A stretch of 57,295 nucleotides of DNA from Gammaproteobacteria bacterium (GTDB lineage Bacteria; Pseudomonadota; Gammaproteobacteria; Pseudomonadales; Pseudohongiellaceae). The stretch lies in the NCBI GenBank assembly GCA_029245905.1, contig JAQWOJ010000106.1, forward strand, positions 1 through 57,295. The letters are read 5' to 3'. Each line of letters starts with the position of its first letter. The first letter of the stretch is position 1. A program made the position numbers and the translations under genes. Positions 1-7,244 of the stretch are shown here, piece after piece. The notes under the pieces are model-generated. The model saw nothing but the letters and a program-made list of their open reading frames with translations, had not been told where the DNA came from and made no database searches.

Positions 1-1
1 A

Positions 2-181
2 AGCCTTTTTCGTATCACCATTGAAAATAATCGCTTTATTGAAAAAGAAACACTGTTCGAGGGAGTAGGACGTATTCGGGATGTCGAAAAAGGCTATAAC
101 GGCCAAATTTATTTATTGTTCGAACACAGCACAGGCGGACAAATCGTAGAAATTATTCCAAAGGATGGGCCTGAACCATGA
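2..181 (+). CDS. Glucose/sorbosone dehydrogenase-like protein, C-terminal fragment
   Basis: This open frame enters from the left edge and ends at TGA 179-181, giving about 59 residues. The segment GRIRDVEKGYNGQIYLL, followed by GGQIVEIIP near the end, matches the last beta-propeller blade of soluble glucose/sorbosone dehydrogenases (YliI/Asd family, PQQ-type six-bladed propellers, usually periplasmic). The catalytic residues and any signal peptide lie outside the window, so substrate and cofactor cannot be judged. Its stop codon overlaps the proposed start of the next gene as ATGA (178-181), so the two are probably translationally coupled. The family call is good; the function is open. Confidence 0.7.
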   Translation, partial: SLFRITIENNRFIEKETLFEGVGRIRDVEKGYNGQIYLLFEHSTGGQIVEIIPKDGPEP

Positions 182-789
182 GAAAAATCGAGCTAGACGT
201 ATTTATAGACTATGTTTGACCCTGGTGCTATCTCAATACTGTAAGTATTGAAAAACTGCAGAACAAGTATCCGGTTTCAATTCGATGGATACATTTTCCT
301 TTGCATCCAGAAACTCCAGAGGACGGAATTATTCTCGAAGAGTTATTCCCTGGCCGCGACCTCACTCCCATCAAGAAAAGAATGCAAGAGTTAATGGGGG
401 AGGCTGGTCTCCCTTATGGAGATCGCTCGCGAACCTATAACAGCCGTTTAGCGCAAGAGCTTAGCGCATGGGCAGTTCATCATCCCGGTGGAGAAGCAAT
501 ACATAACTTGCTCTACAAGGCTTATTTTGTGGAGGGCATTAACATCGGAAAGATCGACGAATTAATGAAAATTGCGCAAACGGCGGGCCTCGACCCTGAC
601 TCTGCAAAGAACATTTTAGAAACCAGGAAGTTTAAGTCTGACGTGGATAGAGATTGGCAGCATTCAAGAAGAATGGGGATAACAGGTGTTCCAACCACTT
701 GCAGCGAAGATCTTACCCTCGTTGGGTGTCGTCCATACGAAGAGTATGAACAGTTCGTTAACGATCTAATTAAACTTAAAAAATCTTAA
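178..789 (+). CDS. DsbA/FrnE-like thiol oxidoreductase, probable selenoprotein (U-P-W-C active site)
   Basis: Read from ATG 178, the frame gives 203 residues with a single in-frame TGA at 217-219 (residue 14). The context is D-Y-V-TGA-P-W-C-Y, where FrnE/DsbA-family proteins have the redox motif C-P-W-C after the first beta strand, so TGA replaces exactly the nucleophilic cysteine. The rest of the fold is present: a helical insertion, then GITGVPT with the cis-proline at residue 172. Cysteines 175 and 184 follow the cis-proline, which is unusual. A hairpin at 233-251 fits a bacterial SECIS. A caller treating TGA as stop would start at TTG 301 and lose 41 residues including the active site. 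The start is supported by the ATGA overlap with the upstream gene. Expected role: thiol-disulfide oxidation or isomerisation, or dithiol-dependent reduction. No signal peptide is visible, so a cytoplasmic site is likely. Alternatives are a nonsense-mutated pseudogene or a sequencing error of TGT/TGC. Confidence 0.8.
233..251 (+). promoter_or_regulatory. Putative bacterial SECIS hairpin
   Basis: TCAATACT (233-240) and AGTATTGA (244-251) are perfect reverse complements, giving an 8-bp stem with loop GTA (241-243). If the top pair opens, the loop is TGTAA. The loop starts 21 nt after the TGA at 217-219 and has G in its first position (second in the opened form). This fits the recalled bSECIS rules: loop 16-37 nt after UGA, a short loop, and G among its first two bases. 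The hairpin lies inside the coding frame (residues 19-25), as bacterial SECIS elements must. Confidence 0.65.
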
Positions 790-807
790 CTTTTATCTCT
801 ATATTTT

Positions 808-2403
808 TTACACAATAGAACTACTGCGGCCCTCCCAGAAAGGTTTGCGTAATTCTGTTTTTAAGATTTTATTGATCGGTGAAAGCGGCATCGGCTCCTT
901 TCGGAATGAAACACTAACAGGACATTTATATCCTGCGATTTGATTCTTACAAAATGTTATAAGTTCTCCTTGTGTGACATTGGTTCTCTCTTTCAGAATA
1001 ACGACTGCATGCACAGCTTCGCCCCAAGTTTCATGAGGAATTCCGATAACCGCACACTGATATATCGCGGGGTGGTTTTCCAATACATTCTCGATCTCAA
1101 TTGGATAGACGTTTTCACCTCCGGATACAATCATATCTTTTACCCGGCCCTCCAAGAAAAGAAATCCCTCGTCATCAAGATAACCTGCGTCCCCCGTATG
1201 ATACCAACCCCCTTTCAGCGCTTCTTCAGTTAACTCCGGCATTTGCCAATATTCCTTCATAATATTTGGACCTCTTGCCAAAATTTGACCAGTAGTTTCC
1301 GGTGGCAACGCTTCGTCGTTTTCATCAGCAATGATAAGGTCGACGTGTTTTACCGCACGGCCAACGGAACCCAGTTTGTTCGAATTAGGTCCTTTCAGAA
1401 CATGATATTTCGAATCAAGGCTCGTGAGTATTGGCGATGCTTCCGTCATTCCGTAAGTTTGAAAGAATTCTATCTCAGGAAACGCCTCTACAATACGACC
1501 CAACAGAGCAAGCGACAGAGGTGCTGCGCCCGACGCCAACATTTTTAAAGAAGACAAATTAAATTTTCCTAATTTAGGATAATCCAAAATCATTTGATAC
1601 ATCGTGGGAACTAGGGTTGCTGAATTAATACTGTAATCATCAATCGCTTCTAATAACTGACCGACATCAAATTTTGGCAAGATGACTGCGTGACCGCCGA
1701 GAGCAGTGCTACTAAAAACACGACTTCCCGCGGCGAGGTGAAACAAAGGTCCGACGATAAGGAAGTTCCAGTGCTTCTCCATTCGGTAAAGGGGAATTGA
1801 ACAAGTCGTATTGCATGCGCAATTAATATTACTCAAAACCACTCCCTTTGAACGGCCGGTGGTACCTCCTGTATAAAACATAACTACCGACTCGTCATTT
1901 TTACTCGGGCGCAGCTCACAATATTTTTCCTCAGAAATGACTTCGTAAAGCTCATCCTCATATGAAACCATACCGTTTGGGCACCTCGGACCCCCGAATG
2001 AAATAATCGTTTGCAGGCTTTTGCAGGCATCCCTGAGCTGGCCAGCTTGTTCGATAAAATGCTCATCAACAAGTAACACTGATGGTGCACAATCTTCAAC
2101 ACATTCAATCATTTCTCTGACCGACAAACGATAATTAATAGGTACTAGAATTGCGGCGATAAGCGCAGGAGCAAAATAACTCTCAAAACATACGTTAGAA
2201 TTTAACCCCAAGTATGCAACTCTATCACCACGCCGCACCCCAGCGCGCACTAAAAGTGTAGCAGCAGCGTGGCATCGATTTTTAGTCTCTAGCCAAGTCT
2301 GCGTTTTCCCTAAAAAAGTTATCGCTGGTTTCTGAGGCCAAGAATCCGCTGCGTCAAAAAGCAGACCGGCGATGGAAGTAATTCCATTATTTTCTGAATT
2401 CAT
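808..2403 (-). CDS. AMP-forming acyl-CoA synthetase (FadD-like)
   Basis: A 531-residue adenylate-forming ligase that would activate a carboxylic acid to its CoA thioester using ATP. The P-loop-like motif YTGGTTGRSKG is at 177-187, YGMTE at 317-321, YHTGD at 401-405, the hinge region GRVKDMIVSGGENVYP at about 419-434, and the C-terminal catalytic lysine at about 512 (SPINK). All are intact and the length is normal for medium/long-chain or aryl acyl-CoA ligases. It is the last gene of the eight-gene minus-strand operon, 21 nt after the Mct-like gene. It converges with the DsbA-like gene, whose stop is 18 nt away. It probably supplies the CoA ester consumed by the other operon products. The acid substrate cannot be read from the sequence. 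Confidence 0.85.
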   Translation of the reverse strand: MNSENNGITSIAGLLFDAADSWPQKPAITFLGKTQTWLETKNRCHAAATLLVRAGVRRGDRVAYLGLNSNVCFESYFAPALIAAILVPINYRLSVREMIECVEDCAPSVLLVDEHFIEQAGQLRDACKSLQTIISFGGPRCPNGMVSYEDELYEVISEEKYCELRPSKNDESVVMFYTGGTTGRSKGVVLSNINCACNTTCSIPLYRMEKHWNFLIVGPLFHLAAGSRVFSSTALGGHAVILPKFDVGQLLEAIDDYSINSATLVPTMYQMILDYPKLGKFNLSSLKMLASGAAPLSLALLGRIVEAFPEIEFFQTYGMTEASPILTSLDSKYHVLKGPNSNKLGSVGRAVKHVDLIIADENDEALPPETTGQILARGPNIMKEYWQMPELTEEALKGGWYHTGDAGYLDDEGFLFLEGRVKDMIVSGGENVYPIEIENVLENHPAIYQCAVIGIPHETWGEAVHAVVILKERTNVTQGELITFCKNQIAGYKCPVSVSFRKEPMPLSPINKILKTELRKPFWEGRSSSIV

Positions 2404-2424
2404 TATTTCCCTATATATTTAATT

Positions 2425-3633
2425 TTATGGGCCCGCAATGATTTTCGCGTCATGAAGCTTTCCTATTTCTAGGCTTCCTAGACACAATATTTCTGAAAGT
2501 ATTTCATCGGTATGCTGACCAAGCAGTGGAGCAGGGGCAGGTGGCTTAGAATCCAGTCCCGTAAAATAAATGGGTTGGGAGGGCACTAAATATTCTCCGA
2601 TACCCGGCTGGTCTATTTCCGAAAACAAGGGGTTCTCAGTTGAACAGTCTGGGTCATTACTTACTAAATCTGAGATACTTTGATAAGGACCCCAACAAAC
2701 CCCTCCCTCGTCCAAGGCTCTTTTGACTTCCAGAAAGCTGCTGCTGGCAAACCACAAATAAAAAATTTCTTGTATTCTCTCTCGTGCCTTAAAACGATCT
2801 CCTTCGGTTGAAAAATCAAGCTTTAATTCTTCTTCTAAAGAAACTATCTTGTCTTCAGATTGTGTTACTTTGACTAGCGCTTTCCATTGATTGGGACTGA
2901 CTCCAACCACCATGACTCTGTGGCCGTCTTTGCATTCGAAATCATGACCAAATGTTCCATAAATATGATTCGCTACTGGCTTTCGCGCTTCACTATTTAA
3001 CTGAGCCTCAGCGATAAAGCCAAGATGACCCATAGTTGCGAGAGCAACATCGGCTAATGCTAATTTAACAAATTGCCCCTCTGTCGATTGTCGACGGTGA
3101 CGCTCTGCTGCCAAGAGAGCAATAGCAATCTGCTGCCCCGCAACGACGTCCCAAGCAGGAAACGGATTATTTATTGGTTTGTCTCCGTCTCCCGTTAGGT
3201 AAGGTAAGCCGATCTTGCTGTTAACAGTATAATCTAATGCACTCCCTCCATTTCGATCACCAGTTAGGTTTACATATATAAGATCGTGCCTTTTCGCCCG
3301 CAAATTGTTATCGGATAAAAACCCCTTGGCAGGGAAATTCGTAATAAAAAGGCCGGCATCTTCACCTGAGGCGGTAATGATATTTTGAATCAGCTCACGC
3401 CCTACCGGGCTTTTCAAATCAATGGCAATAGAGCGTTTACCTTTATTGAGCGAGTGCCAATAGAGGCTTTTACCCTCATCCGTGACGGGCCATCTTCGAT
3501 AGTCAATCCCGCCGCCAATCTGGTCAAAGCGAATAACGTCCGCACCTAATTGTGATAAGGTCATCCCGCCAGAAGGTGCTGCGATAAATGCACTACCCTC
3601 TACTACTCGCATCCCTTTGAGAATTTGTTGCAA
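2425..3633 (-). CDS. mct: Family III CoA-transferase, Mct-like (2-methylfumaryl-CoA isomerase candidate)
   Basis: A 402-residue CaiB/BaiF family protein. By memory it resembles mesaconyl-C1-CoA to C4-CoA transferase (Mct) of the 3-hydroxypropionate bicycle over its whole length, including GGMTLSQLGADVIR, NKGKRSIAID, LFITNFPAKG, PAWDVVAGQQIA, LLAAERHRR and CSTENPLF. Mct moves CoA within one molecule between the two carboxylates of mesaconate. The catalytic aspartate of the family is probably D134 (ALDYTVN). The gene sits 13 nt after the MaoC gene and 21 nt before the ligase. A neighbouring Mcd-like dehydrogenase would make the matching substrate, which strengthens the reading. Alternatives are an alpha-methylacyl-CoA racemase or an intermolecular CoA-transferase. 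Confidence 0.72.
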   Translation of the reverse strand: MQQILKGMRVVEGSAFIAAPSGGMTLSQLGADVIRFDQIGGGIDYRRWPVTDEGKSLYWHSLNKGKRSIAIDLKSPVGRELIQNIITASGEDAGLFITNFPAKGFLSDNNLRAKRHDLIYVNLTGDRNGGSALDYTVNSKIGLPYLTGDGDKPINNPFPAWDVVAGQQIAIALLAAERHRRQSTEGQFVKLALADVALATMGHLGFIAEAQLNSEARKPVANHIYGTFGHDFECKDGHRVMVVGVSPNQWKALVKVTQSEDKIVSLEEELKLDFSTEGDRFKARERIQEIFYLWFASSSFLEVKRALDEGGVCWGPYQSISDLVSNDPDCSTENPLFSEIDQPGIGEYLVPSQPIYFTGLDSKPPAPAPLLGQHTDEILSEILCLGSLEIGKLHDAKIIAGP

Positions 3634-3646
3634 CTTCTTTCCCTAA

Positions 3647-4510
3647 TCAATCGCTAACGAGCAAATAACCGTTGTTAATAACAACTTTGCCTTGCTCTAG
3701 GGATCTACAACGAAACGCGATTTCATTGCCATCGCGCCAAATTTCTGTCCGAATTGTATCACCTGGATACACGGGCGCTGAAAATCTCAAGCGCATTCTT
3801 TTGAAACGACTTGGATCATAATCACAGCAAGTTTTAACTAAGGCGTGAGTCATTATCCCAACAGTACAAAGCCCGTGAAGAATCGGGGCGTTAAAACCAG
3901 CATTTCTTGCAACATTTGGCGAAGCATGAAGAGGATTAAAATCTCCCGAAAGTCGATAAAGTAAAGCTTGCTGAGGCAGCGTCGGCAGATCGCAGATAAT
4001 GTCAGGGTCACTCAAAGGTATGACGTCCGGCTTCGAGGCCGAAACTCTTCTATCTCCACCGAAACCGCCGTCACCTCTGGCAAGAATAGTCGTTCCGAGC
4101 GTACAGATGTTAGTATCAGTGTTGACGTCTCTTACTACTCGTTCCGAGTTTATTAGCGCACCTATCTTTTCACCTTTGTCCGTTACCTCGGTTATCCTTG
4201 TTGTGGCCTCAACGGTAGCGGATGTCGGAAGCGGGTTATGGAAAATGATCTCCTGCCCTGCGTGAAGAACTTTTACCCAATTAATCCCAGTGTCTTCCTC
4301 TTTAGCCCAAAACCCTGGATGAGCCATTATCACGGACTGACTTGGGAGAATTTTGAGTTCATCTTCATAAACAAATTTCAGACATTCCTCATCCAGAGGA
4401 TCAAGACCCATACCAACACCCAAGGCATAAAGGATGCAATCTTTCTCGGTGTAGCTATGGCGAATGTTACCAAAGTCACGATTTAATAATTTTTCAGGAT
4501 TGATAGTCAT
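3647..4510 (-). CDS. MaoC-family (hydratase 2) enoyl-CoA hydratase
   Basis: A 287-residue double hot-dog hydratase of the MFE-2 (peroxisomal multifunctional enzyme) type, adding water to a trans-2-enoyl-CoA to give the (R)-3-hydroxyacyl-CoA. The hydratase 2 motif SGDFNPLH has D190, N192 and H195, followed by AGFNAPILHGL. The N-terminal half carries no catalytic motif, which is normal for this fold. ATG 4508-4510 is preferred over a start at 4558, because the longer form adds 16 low-complexity residues running into the SDR gene. It lies 22 nt after the SDR gene, so together they form the two halves of a split MFE-2. With the Mct-like neighbour, mesaconyl-C4-CoA hydration is also possible. Confidence 0.85.
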   Translation of the reverse strand: MTINPEKLLNRDFGNIRHSYTEKDCILYALGVGMGLDPLDEECLKFVYEDELKILPSQSVIMAHPGFWAKEEDTGINWVKVLHAGQEIIFHNPLPTSATVEATTRITEVTDKGEKIGALINSERVVRDVNTDTNICTLGTTILARGDGGFGGDRRVSASKPDVIPLSDPDIICDLPTLPQQALLYRLSGDFNPLHASPNVARNAGFNAPILHGLCTVGIMTHALVKTCCDYDPSRFKRMRLRFSAPVYPGDTIRTEIWRDGNEIAFRCRSLEQGKVVINNGYLLVSD

Positions 4511-4532
4511 GTCTGTCTTCTTTGATTTATTT

Positions 4533-5447
4533 TTACATCGGGTCCCAGCTAAACACATCCCCTGATCGCTCCAGGGGTGTAAAATCCGAAGTAAACGCTG
4601 GAATTACTCGCCCCAGAACTGAATCCGGAGTCCAACCCTCCGCGGTATGAGCGAAGCGAACTGGTCGCGTGTGATTAAATAAAAATATTTCGTTATTGCG
4701 GACTCCAAAAATTTGACCAGAAACATCTTTTGCAGCATCGCTGCATAAAGCAATTGCCAAGGGTGCAATTTTCTCTGGCGTCATCTGTTGGATTTTTGCA
4801 ACACGCGCCTTTTCTTCGTCAGTATTTGTGGGAATAGTTCCGATCAATCTACTCCAAGCAAATGGCGCAATACAATTGGACCGAACCCGGAAGCGCCCCA
4901 TATCAAGAGCCATGGACTTAGACAACCCAACAATACCAAGCTTTGCTGCGGCATAATTTGCCTGCCCAAAATTACCAATCAATCCGGAGGTGGATGTCAT
5001 ATTGACAAAACATCCGCTAGTTTGGGCTCTAAAGTAAGTCGCTGCCGCTCTACTTACGTTGAAAGTCCCTTTCAAATGAACATTTATAACTGAATCGAAA
5101 TCTTCTTCAGTCATCTTATGAAATATTGCGTCACGCAGATTTCCTGCGTTATTAACAACGCAATCAACACGTCCAAAATAATTCACTGCAGTCTCTACAA
5201 TATCATGGGCGGCGTCCCAATCAGTAACGCTCGCATAAGAAGCAATTGCTTCGCCTCCTGCAGCCTTTATTTGCTCAACCACTTCATCTGCCGGAATAGC
5301 ATCAGATCCAGAGCCATCTTCGGAGCCACCAAGATCATTAACTACAACTTTCGCACCGTTCGCCGCCCCCATCAGAGCAATGCCACGACCAATACCGCGA
5401 CCAGCCCCAGTTACGATCAAAACTTTGTCTTGCAGTAAGGCATTCAT
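4533..5447 (-). CDS. SDR 3-hydroxyacyl-CoA dehydrogenase (MFE-2/17beta-HSD4-like)
   Basis: A 304-residue short-chain dehydrogenase expected to oxidise a (3R)-hydroxyacyl-CoA to the 3-ketoacyl-CoA with NAD+. TGAGRGIG (13-20) binds the dinucleotide, NNAG is at 99-102, and the catalytic serine is about 152 with Y165 and K169 (YAAAK). The region after the Rossmann motif (VVNDLGG, then an Asp/Ser/Gly-rich stretch) is typical of the dehydrogenase unit of peroxisomal MFE-2. The protein is longer than a basic SDR because of a C-terminal extension of about 50 residues, which this subfamily also has. It follows the Mcd-like gene by 55 nt and precedes the MaoC gene by 22 nt, consistent with consecutive steps of one oxidation cycle. 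Confidence 0.85.
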   Translation of the reverse strand: MNALLQDKVLIVTGAGRGIGRGIALMGAANGAKVVVNDLGGSEDGSGSDAIPADEVVEQIKAAGGEAIASYASVTDWDAAHDIVETAVNYFGRVDCVVNNAGNLRDAIFHKMTEEDFDSVINVHLKGTFNVSRAAATYFRAQTSGCFVNMTSTSGLIGNFGQANYAAAKLGIVGLSKSMALDMGRFRVRSNCIAPFAWSRLIGTIPTNTDEEKARVAKIQQMTPEKIAPLAIALCSDAAKDVSGQIFGVRNNEIFLFNHTRPVRFAHTAEGWTPDSVLGRVIPAFTSDFTPLERSGDVFSWDPM

Positions 5448-5502
5448 TGCTTTTTTTATCCCTCTTAAAAGATTCTTAGATTGATCCGTCTAATGCGGGC
5501 TA

Positions 5503-7182
5503 TTATGCTTTTTCTACAAGCTCTCTTGCGATTACCTTTAGTGCGAGGACTTCTTCAGCACCCTTAAAAATTGAAAGAACCCGCGCATCTACAAAATAAC
5601 GAGATACCGCACTTTCTTCAGCGTAACCCATGCCCCCATGTATCTGCATAGCCTCACGCGTCAACCATTCGGCAACATGGCAACTAAATAACTTAACCAA
5701 ACTAGCTTCCATCTGACCTTCGCCGACATCCATTAGCTTTGCCACAGCATAACTGAACTGGCGGCAAGCACTTATTGTGGCTAGCATCCGCGCCAATTTA
5801 ATTTGCGTGAGCTGAAACTGACTAAGCGCGTTATTGAACACTTGCCGGTCACAAGCGTAATTGAGTGCCTTCTCAAATGCCGCTTGCATCAGGCCTGTTG
5901 CACGCGCAGCCGTTTGAATTCGCCCTCCAGAGAATCCCGCCATGGTATAATAGAACCCTCGACCTTCACCCGCTTCGCCTCCGACTAAGTTTTCCGCTGG
6001 GACAAAGAAGTCTTCGAAAAATAAATCGAAGGAATGCATACCTCGGTATCCGAGTGTCGAGATAGCCTTACCGGTCAATGTTCCTCCGGCTTCCTGACTA
6101 TGCTCAAACTCGTGGCCTTCGAAGGAGGGCTTCTCAACCAAAAACATACTTAAGCCTTTAAACCCTAGTGAGATATCAGAATTAGTTCGGCATAAAACCA
6201 CAATTAATTCTGATCGTCCCGCAAACGTGCACCAAGTCTTGCTCCCATTAAGTATCCAACCTCCCTCGGTAACTTTTGCTTTAAGCGACACTGCCGCTAC
6301 ATCAGACCCGGTGTTAGGCTCAGTAATAGAAATCGCACAAAGTATTTCTCCTGCAGCAAGTCTTGGCAACCAGCCCAGCTGCTGGCTTTCCGTGCCGCCC
6401 GCGATAAGCGCCCGGGCCGCAATCTCTGGTCGCGTAATCAAGCTACCAGCCGCCCCTAGAGACGCACGCGAAAGTTCTTCCGTTACAACAATCATGCTTA
6501 AGCTATCTGCCCCTTCATCTGGCTGGAGGCCACCAAATCTCTCAGGTATGCATGTCCCAAAACAACCAAGATCCGCGGCAGATCTTATTATTTCTTCCGG
6601 TATATCTTTATCTTCTCGATGAATCTCTTCTGCTAAGGGCGCTACTACTTCATCAGCAAATCGAAGAAAAGTATCACGTACTAATTCTTTTTCCTCATCC
6701 AAACCAGAGGGCAATCGCAATATTTTTTCTTCAGAAATCTGTGCGCCTAATTTAGCAACGCTTTCCGCATTACAGTTTTTTAACAGCGCTCGAGCTAAAA
6801 TACTCCCTTCAAGTTCTGCAAGTTTTTCCCAATCTAGACCTGCGTCACTGGAGACAGATTTCAATCTAGTCATAACAGATTGGAATATATCGCCGGCGAA
6901 TAGCAAGGCCAAATTCTGGTGGAGCGCATCAGGCTCAGATTTTTCTGTGTGGTCTAGGAAACTATTAGCTGCTGAAATTTCTGCTTCACAAAATGCGAGT
7001 TCATAACTCGTCAATTGATGATCGTCTAATAATGCAGGGTCCAGCTTCTTATTTTTTATACAAGCTGATTTTATACTTTCCAGACCAACGTCCAAAAATT
7101 CATGGAGAGATCGAAGGAGTTGCTTAGCGCCGCCTGCACTGATCTCTGCTTCTGTGGCGTAAATTAATTTATTTACGCGCAT
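5503..7182 (-). CDS. Long acyl-CoA dehydrogenase, Mcd-like ((2S)-methylsuccinyl-CoA dehydrogenase family candidate)
   Basis: A 559-residue FAD-dependent acyl-CoA dehydrogenase. Residues 1 to about 165 form a helical N-terminal extension absent from ordinary 380-residue family members. The normal domains follow, with ITEPNTGSDVA, the WILNGSKTWCTFA strand, and IHGGMGYAEE with RYFVDARVLSIF near the end. Extension, length and C-terminal sequence fit methylsuccinyl-CoA dehydrogenase (Mcd), which makes mesaconyl-C1-CoA in the ethylmalonyl-CoA pathway. K540 lies where many relatives have the catalytic Glu of Y-E-G-T (here F-K-G-A-E-E), so the base may sit elsewhere, or activity may be changed. The Mct-like gene in the same operon would use the Mcd product. 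No crotonyl-CoA carboxylase gene is in the window. Electron acceptor: ETF, by family. Confidence 0.7.
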   Translation of the reverse strand: MRVNKLIYATEAEISAGGAKQLLRSLHEFLDVGLESIKSACIKNKKLDPALLDDHQLTSYELAFCEAEISAANSFLDHTEKSEPDALHQNLALLFAGDIFQSVMTRLKSVSSDAGLDWEKLAELEGSILARALLKNCNAESVAKLGAQISEEKILRLPSGLDEEKELVRDTFLRFADEVVAPLAEEIHREDKDIPEEIIRSAADLGCFGTCIPERFGGLQPDEGADSLSMIVVTEELSRASLGAAGSLITRPEIAARALIAGGTESQQLGWLPRLAAGEILCAISITEPNTGSDVAAVSLKAKVTEGGWILNGSKTWCTFAGRSELIVVLCRTNSDISLGFKGLSMFLVEKPSFEGHEFEHSQEAGGTLTGKAISTLGYRGMHSFDLFFEDFFVPAENLVGGEAGEGRGFYYTMAGFSGGRIQTAARATGLMQAAFEKALNYACDRQVFNNALSQFQLTQIKLARMLATISACRQFSYAVAKLMDVGEGQMEASLVKLFSCHVAEWLTREAMQIHGGMGYAEESAVSRYFVDARVLSIFKGAEEVLALKVIARELVEKA

Positions 7183-7244
7183 TTTAACGAATAGCGTTAG
7201 TAAATTTCATACTGATCCTAAAAAAACGTTTTGTTTAGCAATAT

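Noticed and set aside
217-219. Reading the TGA as an ordinary nonsense mutation (pseudogene)
   Set aside because: The rest of the frame is intact for 190 codons, the replaced residue is precisely the redox Cys, and a SECIS-like hairpin follows. Pseudogene status stays possible but is less likely.
301-789. A 162-residue gene starting at TTG 301
   Set aside because: The frame is open upstream to ATG 178 apart from the TGA, and the shorter form lacks the first strand and active site of the family.
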